Shown: one piece after another, positions 21,701 to 32,382 of the stretch
Numbering within the stretch: the stretch's first letter is position 1
Layout of the letters: every line of letters starts with the position of its first letter
Assembly: GCF_029873635.1 (NCBI RefSeq)
Contig: NC_080423.1
Span: 108,517,087-108,581,086, forward strand
Length of the DNA: 64,000 nt
Origin: Malania oleifera
Lineage: Eukaryota; Streptophyta; Magnoliopsida; Santalales; Ximeniaceae
Direction: 5' to 3'
The notes under the pieces: generated by a model
Databases searched by the model: none
What the model was told of the DNA's origin: nothing
The model's input: the letters and a program-made list of their open reading frames with translations, nothing else
Made by a program: the position numbers and the translations under genes

Positions 21701-22750
21701 GATGGATCCTAAAGGCAAGGGTGTGGATGAAGGAGGAGGAAGCGAAATGGGAGCTTCCAGCAAGGACGAGATTGACACCTCTCGGCTGTTACGAGGAATA
21801 GCTCGTCAAGTTAGGGAAGAAATGAGATGGAATTTTGGGGGAACAAGCTATCCACCAGTGCACTAGGGTTGCACCATTGATCAGTTTACACGTCTGAAAC
21901 CCTCGTCTTTTGAGGGTGGCACCGATCCAATTAAGGCTGAGATGTGGATAAAAGAAATGGAGAAAATTCTTATTGTGTTGAATTGTATCGAGGAGCAGAA
22001 GGTTCTCTTCGCCACTTTCAAACTGGCTGGAGAAGCTGAACGGTGGTGGCATGCAATGAAATTGTTAGAGGAATAGCGGGTGATACCAATAGTGATGACC
22101 TGGGGTTGTTTCAAGAAGGTCTTCTATGATCAATATTTCCCTACCACCACTAGTAATGCAAAGGTGGAAGAATTTTTCAGCTTGACTCAGGGACGCCTCA
22201 CTGTTCAGCAGTATGCCGCTAGATTCCTGGACTTATCTCGTTTTGCACCTTCTGTGGTTCCAGATGAATATCAGAAGGGCGAGGTGGCTTGAGAGGGGCC
22301 TAAATCAGAGGATCCATGAGCATATGACATGTTTACAGATTCTGGATTTCACAGAATTGGTGGAGAAAGCTACGGTGGCAGAGTCAAGTTTGCAAAGGGG
22401 TACCAAGGCATCAGAACAAAGGAAGAGGCTTGCGTCTCCTCGATCCCAAACAAATGCCAGGCAAGGATCGTGGAGGGGGAGATAGAGATGCAGTGGGCCA
22501 GGGTTCAAGAAGAAATGATCAGGGACGGCAGGGTAATTCATCACGTCCTCTTTGCCCGAGGTGTAATCAGCGGCATTGGGGGGAATGCTGAGGCAGGAGT
22601 GTTATATGCTACAGGTGCGGCAAACAAGGTCACATTGCTCAGGAATGTCGGGAACCGCTGAGTAATGCTCCGACCCTGAACCAAAATCAGAATCAAAGGA
22701 ACAATCTGGTGCCTCGCGGCGAAGGAGGCCCGACGCGTGTCTACATGTTA
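21701..22750 (+). pseudogene. Gag of element B with two zinc knuckles; no Pol follows
   Basis: Starts at ATG 21701 (MDPKGKGVDEGGGSE). The Gag core reads [51 protein letters not shown] and LTVQQYAARFLDLSRF. Frames change after about 22290. Two CCHC knuckles are clear at about 22552-22650: CPRCNQRHWGEC and CYRCGKQGHIAQEC. Stops occur at 21864, 22075 and between the knuckles. After the second knuckle the sequence goes within about 300 bp to the polypurine tract, without protease, RT or integrase. This is a long-LTR element reduced to Gag. Confidence 0.88.
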
Positions 22751-22932
22751 GGTACGCCTGAAGAGGGCAACACTAAAGGCCCAGGTAATATGCTTATCTG
22801 TTATATGTTTACATTAGTATGTGTGTTAATGTTATTTGACTTTGCATGATTTGATGTTACACATGTTAGAATTGTTTGGGATTTGTGAATGAGGTTAATT
22901 AGCTTAATGATGTGTAAATGGGTGACTAATGA

Positions 22933-22967
22933 ATTTCGGGGACGAAATTCTTTTAAGAAGGGGATAA
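22933..22967 (+). other. Polypurine region before the 3' LTR of element B
   Basis: TTCGGGGACGAAATTCTTTT then AAGAAGGGGATAA. This TTCG-GGACGAAATTC plus purine run is the pre-LTR signature I associate with Tekay/Del chromoviruses. A related copy lies on the minus strand at about 31946-31990. Confidence 0.8.
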
Positions 22968-25068
22968 TGTAACAACCCGAGAAATTTTAAACTATTTTGA
23001 AATTATAAGGAAGATAAGGAAAAAAAGAATAAATTCGAAAATGGGTGGCAGCAGACATTCGTCGATGAATGTTCTTCTAAGCTTGTCGACGAATCAACGT
23101 GTCTCGTCGACGAGGAATTACCAAGAGGGTTTTTTTCGCATGACTGAAATTCGTTGACGAGTTGGCTGTTTTGTCAACGAATTGTGTACAGGACTCATCG
23201 ACGAATCGACGTGTCTCGTCGACGAATCCCTATGTATAAATAGTGGATTCATTTCATTCCAGCATAAAAATTTTGCATGTTCTCCTTCTCTTTCTAGAAA
23301 TTCGGCCATCCTCCCTTCTCCCTTTGATTCCGAGCCAGATTTCTACCGATTCGACAATCTGAAGCTACCACGACGCTCCTGGAAGGGTTCTTTACAAATC
23401 TACTAGAGTGGATCGTCGGTGGAGCTAGTTGGGGATTCATCCCAAATTTAAGGTAAGGCTTTTCATGTAAAATTTGGCTGTACCCTAGTTGTAGGAAATA
23501 TTATATGCAAAGAAATACTAAAGTTTTGTTCTGACGGATGTAGATTTCAGGGTGTTAAGCGGGGAACCCTGCGGGTGCAGGACTGATCATTTTAAGGGGC
23601 TTTTCGAGAATTAGGTAAGGGAAAATATTTTATAGTAGCTTTTTAGTAGTTATTAAAATGACTAATTTTGGGTACAAATCCTACATGTACAGATATAATT
23701 TTTTTGAACCAAACTGATATTGAAAATACTATTTTAATTATATATGTATTAAATTGGGAAAAATTTTGTGGTTGAGACCATTTTGACAATTAAATGAATA
23801 TGAGCATAGTGGAATGATGAATTCATTGAGATTGTGAATGTTATTTGGCTATAAATCTTGTTTGGTTGAATACACTGGTTGGATTATGAACTTTGTTTGG
23901 TTGAAAATACTGGATGGTTGAGTAAACTGTGGTAATTGTGTGGACATGGTTGATTAGTCAAGTGTGTTATTGAGTTGTGGTGTTGTTCATGTAAATGACG
24001 ATATAACATTGGTAGTGGTATAAGGAGGTCGTTATATGGACATTTATATTAGGAGGTAAACATTGGCAGTGGTATGAGGAGGTTGTTTACCTATTTACCA
24101 TGACCAGGTTGGTTAGTTTATCCTGTGTGGACCAGTCCTGTGTGGACACTGATACTGTGTGTTGATTAGTCATGTGTGGACACTGATACTGTGTGTTTGA
24201 TTAGTCATGTGTGGACACTGATGTTGTGTGATTGGATCCTATATGGATTGATTGTGATATGAGAGTATGCATGAAATTTTGTGAAACGATTGTGATGGCT
24301 TTGTACAAATGTTAATAAATTAAGTATTTTGGGTAAAGTAGATTATTCCACCCGAGAGCTTGCTAAGGAAGGCGAGTACTCTAGTAGTTATTCATGGATA
24401 CTAGGGTAGAGGGAAGCCACTCGTATGGGTGGGTGATCTTCCCCATTTTCAGTGTCTTTACCTAAATACATAACCCGAGGGCTTACTAAAAAGGTGAGTG
24501 CCCTAGTGTTAGCACTTAGAGTAGAGGAAACCTACTTGTATAGGCGGATAGATTTCCCTATTCTCGAAAATTAACAATAAAATACTGATGGTTGTGAATA
24601 TGCGAAAGGACAATAATGACGTTGATTTTGTGTGATTGTGGGCATGACATATGGGTTACTTGTGGACTGTGTGTACATTTTAGAAGGATATTTTAATTGT
24701 ATTATAATCACTCAGTCATACACTATTATAAACTATTTCTTCCTTATTGAGAGGTGTCTCACCCCGACATATGCTAAATCTTTTCTAGTTATCCAAGTGA
24801 TAGAGCTTAGATAGCTCTAGGGTAGGGTAGTTTTGTGAGTTAAATATAGCAAATCGGATATGTATTCAGTTTATGTTTAATATGTATTAATTCTGGATTT
24901 ATAATATGAAGGATTAGGTTGTAATTATCATGGATCAACGTATGTAAATATAGCACTCTGGTATTTTCTTTTGAGGTTATTTATTATTTCCGCTACGTGA
25001 ATGGTATCAGAGACTCGTGTCGGTCTTCTAACACACCGGGCCCCGCGTGGCGAGTCCGAAGTGTTACA
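22968..25068 (+). repeat. 3' LTR of element B (2.1 kb)
   Basis: Starts TGTAACAACCCGAG and ends GTGTTACA. U3 carries TCGTCGACGA-like palindromes (23058-23225) before a TATA box (TGTATAAATA, 23232-23241). The leader contains CCACGACGCTCCTGG, shared with the LTRs at 55513 and 59527. The middle has a tandem repeat of about 36 bp (TGTGTGGACACTGATACTGT, about 24120-24230). A GAGTGCCCTAGTGTTAGCA module precedes the CTTATTGAGAGGTGTCTCAC block at about 24743. Confidence 0.92.
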
Positions 25069-26477
25069 TGCAATCTCTCCTAAGGCACGATCGACTACTC
25101 ATAAAATCCACACACTATCTGAGATATGTGGTTGCACCCTGATATAAATAGCTACGGTACTGTGCTCTGAAATCTGATCTGATCCATCAGGGTCTGATAC
25201 TGCATAATATTAATACTAATATATATATCTTTCTGTTTTACCATGATTTTGTTTCAACTAAATTAACCATAACACTGAAATAACTAATATGAATTATCTG
25301 TAATATCTTATCTGAATAATCTGTAATAACTAATCGTTATGGTTCTGTAATTTGTATAGCATGGTTATCTGTAAATACTGTAAAACATTTTTCTATGTGA
25401 ATTTTATAAATCATGATACTATGAAAACTGTGTAAATTCTATACTAAACTAAAACTTACTCATGCCACACAATTAATAAATAAAACCCACGTACTGAAAT
25501 CTGTAAAATTATATAATTTTATCCTTTAATTTGTTCAAAAATTACACTTGAATCTCATAATCAAATACCATGATTTACTGGATAATCAAATATTATAATT
25601 TATTAGTAAACTTTCTAAAATTACTAGCATAGCATATTTCCCTTACCTAACTGGCTGAAAGGCCTGATTCCCACTATATTCTCACACCTACAGCGTACCA
25701 AACACAAAATCCTAAAATAATATATATATTCCCAAATTCAATCAATCCAAACTCAGATTAATAACTTTACTCGTCTTTTCCTAGACTCTCATGTTTCTTT
25801 ATCCATAAAATTCTAAACTACTAATTATTTGTCAACATTACCTGAGTTCCTGAATAAACACCCGCTGGTTCCTCAACCCACTCCTGCAGTGTTTGAAACC
25901 CCAAACCCTAAAATCACAATACCCTAATTTAATCAACTCAGATTCCAATATATTTCCATCTAACACAAAATCTGGGTTTAGAAAACCCTACTAACCATAT
26001 AAACCCTAAAATACCTTACTTACCTTGATTTTGGGATGGTGTCTAAACTCCTCAAACCAAAATTCTACTTCGACTAATTTATAGAGAATCTCCCCAAGAT
26101 CATTGTGGTAGTTTCTAATCGTCGAACCGAGGAAAAAAAAGAGCCAGAATCTTAAAGAGAAGATGGAGAATTCGAATTCTAGAGAGAAAAAGGGGTGAGA
26201 AACTGATTTTCTCGCCAAAATCTGTCTTGTTGCGTATTTATAGGTGGCTGGCCACTTGGCTTCGTCGACGAGACACATAGACTCGTCAATGAAGCGAAGA
26301 AGGGAATTTGTCGATGAACATGATGAGCCCATCGACGAACCAAAGGGCTTGAATTTCCCCCTTTCAGTATCTCTTCGTTGACGAGACACTGAAACTCGTT
26401 CATGAACCCTGCTTTGCCCTTTTTAAATTTTCCTTTTTCTCTATTATTTAATTGTTATTATTTTTGGGGTCTTTACA
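25069..26477 (-). repeat. Inverted 5' portion of an LTR A-type repeat
   Basis: On the minus strand it starts TGTAAAGACCCCAAAAATAA at 26477. It passes through a CGTCGACGA-like cluster (about 26260-26400), a TATA box (CACCTATAAATACG, about 26232-26245) and a CT-rich leader. It continues to sequence resembling the middle of the LTR at 55513-57584. It stops near 25069 at element B. The 3' half of the same kind of LTR follows at 26478 in the opposite orientation. Confidence 0.75.
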
Positions 26478-27195
26478 CCCGCTTACGAGCCGCACAACCC
26501 AGTCATGTGATGGTAATGCATGACATCAACTAGCTATCCATCCATAGTATCATTTCAATAATATACAAATATAACAGATGATTTGTTTGTATACAAAAAT
26601 TTAGTATGATACAGTACGTTATGTTGAATTATGATTTATTCATATTTATACAGAACTATTTTACCTGACTTGTCAAATGCAGTTAAACTATGTACAGATT
26701 TTCTTTACTTATCAGATACAGTTTATCATGTACAGTATATGTATATAACACAATAATACTCATGTTACCACACACTGATATTAGTCTGTCTCCCTTACTG
26801 AGAGGTGTCTCACCTTAACAATACAAACATTTCACGAAACTCAGACAAATGAGCGGAGCGAGCTCCAAGATAGAGGAGGCTATTAGTGCTACCCTTACTG
26901 AAGGATAAGTAGTTGGGTTGAGATCAGGATGGATTTTTGGGGTATGACCCTAGGATATTTATGGTCCTTTTTTGGGATGTATATGTGTATTTTTTGTTAT
27001 AGTAAAACTCTGATATTGTATTTAAGGTTAAGTATATTATGGTTTTTGCTACATAGTTGACATGTATGTATAAACAGGTTGATCCCCAGTACCCCTTTGG
27101 GTCTGAGTTGACTTTGATTATGTTTTATGATATCAAAGATTTACTATTATTATGTGGAAAAGAAAAATATATAGCAGAATTTTTGAGTCGTTACA
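26478..27195 (+). repeat. 3' portion of LTR A
   Basis: Begins CCCGCTTACGAGCCGCACAA, which corresponds to CCCGCCTTCGGGCTACACAA at 56966. It carries CTTACTGAGAGGTGTCTCAC (about 26796-26815) and ends GAGTCGTTACA. GTACC at 27196-27200 matches GTATC at 20577-20581 with one transition, so 20582-27195 behaves as one insertion into LTR 2. Confidence 0.75.
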
Positions 27196-28119
27196 GTACC
27201 CGTCTCTTGTTGCCTCGTGAGCGGTGCTCATTAGATGAACATTTTTAGGCTTCATTGGCGACATCTGTCTTATGAGCACCACTCATGAGGCTACAATAGA
27301 CGAGCACTATTTAGCAAAAAATTAGCCCATTTTATGAGCACCGCCCATGATGCTAAAAAATGTCCATCTAATGAGCACCATTTATGAGGCAACAAGTGAT
27401 AGTCACTACTCAATAAAAAATGGGTCCATCTGATGAGCACCATTCATAAGACCAAAAAATGTTCATTTAATAAGTACCGCTCATGAGGCAACAAGAAATG
27501 AACACTACTCGATAAAGTATTGGCCCATCAAATGAGCATTGTTCATGAGACCCAAAGATGCTCATCTGATGATTTAATCTAAATCTTAAGATAATAAAAG
27601 GATTTATAGTAAATGCAATATACTCTCGAGCCAAAAAAGTAACTCTAAGACTTGAGAGTAGGGGCGCAACTGATATAATCTAGAAGAGACCTTGGCATTA
27701 AACTCGACATTAACTTTCATAAGACCAAAAAATGAAAAAAAACATCAAAAGATTAATGGAAAAAAGGTAACGTCCATTAATTAAAGCAAAGGGTTAGTAC
27801 ACCAATCTTTACTCCCTAGTAGCATAACTAAAACGTAACTCATGCTATTCACTAGTAGGGAAATTAATAGAAAGGTACCCCAATGCCTATAAAAAAGAGC
27901 ACCCATGGAAGGTAAGGCATCTTATCTCATCCTTACTCTGTGATCATATAATCCTCATTCATTCCGTGATCATATAATCCTTACAGATTCCCTGACTTAG
28001 ACATTGGAGTGGTCCCTTGGAGTACACTTCGAATGTTGCAAGCCCTTTTTCCTTCATTCTTAACAAATGATCAAAGTCGTAATTGATCCAAATTCTCTGA
28101 ACAAATATTGGTAGCAACA
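27196..28119 (+). repeat. End of LTR 2 (to about 27262) and inverted LTR 3 of the Tat/Retand-like family
   Basis: 27196-27262 continues the array of LTR 2 (CCCGTCTCTTGTTGCCTCGT). At about 27263 orientation flips: units now read ATGAGCACCACTCATGAGGC. From about 27570 the non-array part follows, with TATA CCTATAAAAAAGAGC near 27887. The end TTGGTAGCAACA falls at 28119. No primer site follows it. Confidence 0.7.
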
Positions 28120-28557
28120 AACAAAAGCCTTTTTAATTTTCTTTATTTTAGGAATTTGACCCATTTAGAGTTTTTTCTTTTTCCAATCATCAAAATGTTG
28201 ACTATTATTTCTTTATAGTTTCACTCTTAATCTAGAACTGTTCTTTTTTTTTTTTTTTTACAATGATTATTGTGTAAATTGCACTGCATAAATTATAACA
28301 ACTGAATTTAAAAAAAAAACATTAAAAACATTAAACAAAGCACATGTAGCATAGAATAAAACTCTAAATGTAGTAATAGGAGACAAATCAAATCACACTT
28401 GCCAATAGTTAATGGTACAACTCCTAAAGTGCAATGATACTGAAAATTTTCAACATGATTTATACAGGACATAACATTATAAGTGGTATAAAAGAAATGG
28501 AGCATTTGAAAATGCAAACCACAATTGCCATGAACAAGAAGATAAACGAGTTGTAAC
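28120..28557. other. No gene recognised
   Basis: AT-rich sequence with poly-T and poly-A runs. One minus-strand open frame lacks any recognisable motif. Confidence 0.5.
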
Positions 28558-29371
28558 TGTAACGCCCCCAACCCGAGAGTGGGGCCTAGGGTGTTATGTG
28601 TTCCATTTACAGATCTCTAATACCATAAATATCATCCAAGCAGTGGAAAATAATTAAACATTCTCAAATAAAATATCAGAATACTATATTATACATCCAA
28701 AAAGGTGTATCCATTCAACCATATTACATAACTAGGAATTTATAACATAAACTTAAATACTTCAAATTCTTACAACCACTCACACTATTCTAAACTATCC
28801 AACCCTGCCCTAGAGCTGGTTAAGCTCAATTGCCAGAAGGTCCTAAAAAATGAGTTGTATAATGGGGTGAGACACTTCTCAATAAGACGAAATAGATTAT
28901 TACTAGTGTGTAACTAACATGAGTTTTAGTGTATACAAAACACAACCGTTTGTTAATCAACTACAACTATAAGGACTCATAAATTGTACTCACACATACA
29001 TCATCAATCATATCACAGAAATCTGCATACACGTATTATATGTAACCATAACACATCCACAATCACAATACATTTAATTCACATAAATGTACTCACACCC
29101 ACAAAGACTAATGCACAAATACTTCACTTTTCATGGTTCTCAGGGCATCCCTCCTCATCGTTCCCTCCACGTACTAAGCATCCCTCCCCATCATTCTTAA
29201 CACGTACTTCACAACACACGCCCACTATTACATTTTCACAATGACCTATTCATAGTAAATCAGTAAAATGAACTCCTCAAGTCTGCCAACGTTTTACCCC
29301 ATTTATATGAATGACAATATAACAAACTCCTCATATCCTACCAACGTTATATTGTGATTTGTATTAAGGAT
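28558..29371 (-). repeat. Long LTR (outer), 3' part
   Basis: Starts on the + strand as TGTAACGCCCCCAACCCG, i.e. the LTR 3' end read from the minus strand. It contains GGTGAGACACTTCTCAATAAG (about 28866-28886) and two copies of GACAATATAACAAACTCCTC. It is broken at 29371 by a 5.5-kb insertion and resumes at 34914 with the same repeat (GACAATATAACGAACTCCTC). The preceding 28120-28557 shows no primer site, so this is the element's 3' LTR or a solo LTR. Confidence 0.75.
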
Positions 29372-31830
29372 TGTAACGCCCCGAACCCGAAAACCTGGTC
29401 TGGTGCGTTATACCTAAATAGTCGTGCTTCATGGTGCCTCGAACCCACCTAGTGTGACCCGGGTGCTACGTCATTCATTCATTTACCTGATACCTAACAT
29501 TTTATTTTATTTACGCAACGAAAAACATAAATATAATCCTCAACAATATATTATCATAGTTTTCTATATCTATCTACATTCCAAAATAAACCATTCATCC
29601 ACCTGTATCCACATATATACATATCTCCAAAAACATAATCTACAACTTCCAGTATTCACAACTCAGAAGATTTAAAACATAAAATATAAAACTTATACAT
29701 CCCAAAAGTATCATTAAAGTTTATACTTTTTTTCTTTCTATATCTAAAAATGCTATAACAACCCCGAACTTCTCTAAGCTCGATCACGTGAAGGTCCTAA
29801 AGAAGATGAATTTGTATTCGGGTGAAACACATCTCAGTAAGGGAAGAAACAATATATTAAATTAGTGTGTGGCCAAAATGAGGTTTATAAATAACATATG
29901 TATATGTACTTATCATTTGCAAATCATTATCATAATTTCTAAAATCATTTCCTGAGCCTGATCATAGACATGTAAGGTATTTTAACCACAAGAATACCTA
30001 AGGATTTGGGTGATTACCTGTTCATACAAGTAGTACCCCTCTGCTCTAATACTTTAGGCAACCAATGGTCACAGTTGAAACATATCAGGGCATTTACCTT
30101 ACTCAGTAAGCCCTCAAATGAAAAAGTAATCTCGTACTCACATAGTTCATGCAAAGGTTTACCAGCAAAAGCCCCCAAGAATAAGAAAATTTACCCGTCC
30201 ATACAAGTAATTTTCCTCTGCTCTAATACGTTATGCAGCCTACTGCTACATCTTATACCTATTAGGGCACTCGCCTTTCTCAGCAAGCCCTTGGGCGAAA
30301 AGTTTGCCCCACCCATATAAATACATATCATACTAGCATGAATACTGATACCACAATAATACATTACTCTATCTATCATTTATTTTGTGTTTCTCATCTG
30401 TTCATATTCTCAGCTTTGACATTTCGCAGCATTTCACTTTACGTGACTCTTTCCCATTTTATATTATTCACATTTTACATTTCATTTCATTCTTTCCATT
30501 TCATTTTCTGCATTCATTACTACAGTTCCTTTCAGCTGTATATCAGTTAGTCAACATAGATATGCGCTATTCTGCTACTACAGCTCCTTTCAGCTGTTAA
30601 TCAGTTAGTCCACATAGATATGCATTATTCTACTACTACAGCTCCTTTCAATTGTTCATCATTTATCCATGATTAAATTAATAATCACATGCAGTATAAT
30701 TCATAACACATTTTCATTCTCATTGCATTTCTTGTATAACTCGCATTTCGTACATATAATATAATTCAACACAGAATTTCCATTTTACTCATGCCATGCA
30801 ATTTAACAATATATTTCAAACATTTTTTTGTAAAATAAGTCAACCCTCATTTATCATTCATATACTGAAAGTATACCTTTAATTTCCTACAGAATTATCT
30901 TGAAAAATCTTTCACTTTCATTAGTCCATTTCACAAATACATATCTAATAAAACAATCTTAAGCTCAAAAATCATAATTTAAACGGTTGACATTTTAAAT
31001 CTATACGAACACATATACATATATACATAACATAATTCATTTATCTATTTAAGTCATAAAACCTACTTTAATATATATATTTTCCCTTACCTATGTTCTT
31101 GAACTATGCCAACAAAGACCCTGAAAAGATACCTGCGGCGCTCACTCGAACCCTGAAACAAAAATCCTAATTCTATTAAATTAACTCTAAATAAAATAAT
31201 ATTTTAACATTTCTTATGCCCATAAATTCTAAATAAACAATTGAACTCTCAAATATAACTAATTTACTTATTTTCTCAAATCACACTCTTAGCTTTGGAG
31301 TGGTGCCTAGGAAACCCAAATTAAAAATTTACTCCAACCAAAATGACGACGATCAAGACTAGAACTCCGTGATGGTGCCCGATCATCGATTTAACTGAAG
31401 ATCTAAGGAGAAATTAAAAAAAAAAAAAAGTATAAATCCACTCCGGTAGAAATGTTGGTGATGGAGATAAGAATCCAACGATACCTTCCGATTTTCGATT
31501 GGCCAAATATTCGCCGATAAATTTTAGAGAGAGAGGTAGTCATGGAGAGAGAAAGCTCACTGGAGAAAAATGAGAGACACTTGCATGCTTCCTACATAAA
31601 CTACTAACCACTAACATTATTATAATAATATTATATATATAATATCTACTTTAACTTTTATATATTATAATAAACTTACTTTCAAATGTCATTCATGAAT
31701 TTAATGCATTTCGCTTATATTTAATTATATTATATTAATATTATTACTTTATTATCTTATTTTAACCATTATAACATTATATTAATATTAATATTATATA
31801 TATATATATATATGTATATATAGGATAAAG

Positions 31831-31861
<31 letters not shown>

Positions 31862-31945
31862 ACTTATATATCCATCCTATTATTAATTTAATTTAATAAT
31901 AATTAATTAATTAATAATAATAATACTTTTTTTCGAATTATTACA
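29372..31945 (-). repeat. Inverted LTR pair, left arm (2.57 kb, minus)
   Basis: On the + strand it begins TGTAACGCCCCGAACCCG (the LTR 3' end). It carries GGTGAAACACATCTCAGTAAG (29820-29840). An about 65-bp tandem repeat with ACAGCTCCTTTCAGCTGT lies at about 30520-30665. It ends at 31945 with the complement of TGTAATAATTCG. The right arm 32383-34913 is the same family in the opposite orientation, differing by roughly 10-12% by eye over the compared end. Confidence 0.85.
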
Positions 31946-32382
31946 TTCTTCCTCCTTTAAAAGAATTTCGTTTTCAAAATTCGTTACCAGATCATTGTTC
32001 ACATTTTTTAAAAAAAATTTATTAATTAACTATCTCACACAATCTAATACATATCATTATATAAATTTCTACATTATCCATAATTAAATAAAACTATCAT
32101 TTATCTTAAATATAAACTCATACCTACCCCTTTAGCAATATCTGTCTCAATCGGGATCAATGAGTACACTCATGCTGGTCCACCTTTACCTAGAGGTACT
32201 TGCTGGTTTCCCCCGATACCAAAACCTCTGAAATCAACTAACCAATCTCATACCACACATTTCCATATACTCCAATTTAAATATCAAACACTCAACTTGA
32301 TTACAAACCATTAAATCACATTACTTAAATTATTCTCCTTCAAAGATTTTTTTTTTTTTTCCCGAGTTACTACATTATTTAA
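31946..32382 (-). other. Internal 3' remnant between the head-to-head LTRs
   Basis: On the minus strand, ACGAAATTCTTTTAAAGGAG ending in GAAGAA lies directly before the left LTR: a polypurine primer region. About 400 bp of non-coding 3' sequence follows outward to 32374. There the minus strand reads TGTAGTAACTCGGG, eight bases from TGTAGTAACCC on the + strand, so two LTR-start-like tips face each other. Confidence 0.65.

Noticed and set aside
13570..28119. AACAA-type target duplication at the outer edges of the Tat/Retand composite
   Set aside because: The flanks (AAAACAAAT and AACAAAAG) are both A-rich and do not align without a shift, so a duplication cannot be claimed.
28308..28571. 87-codon minus-strand open frame
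   Set aside because: No motif, low-complexity Leu/Cys/His composition, ends at an LTR tip.
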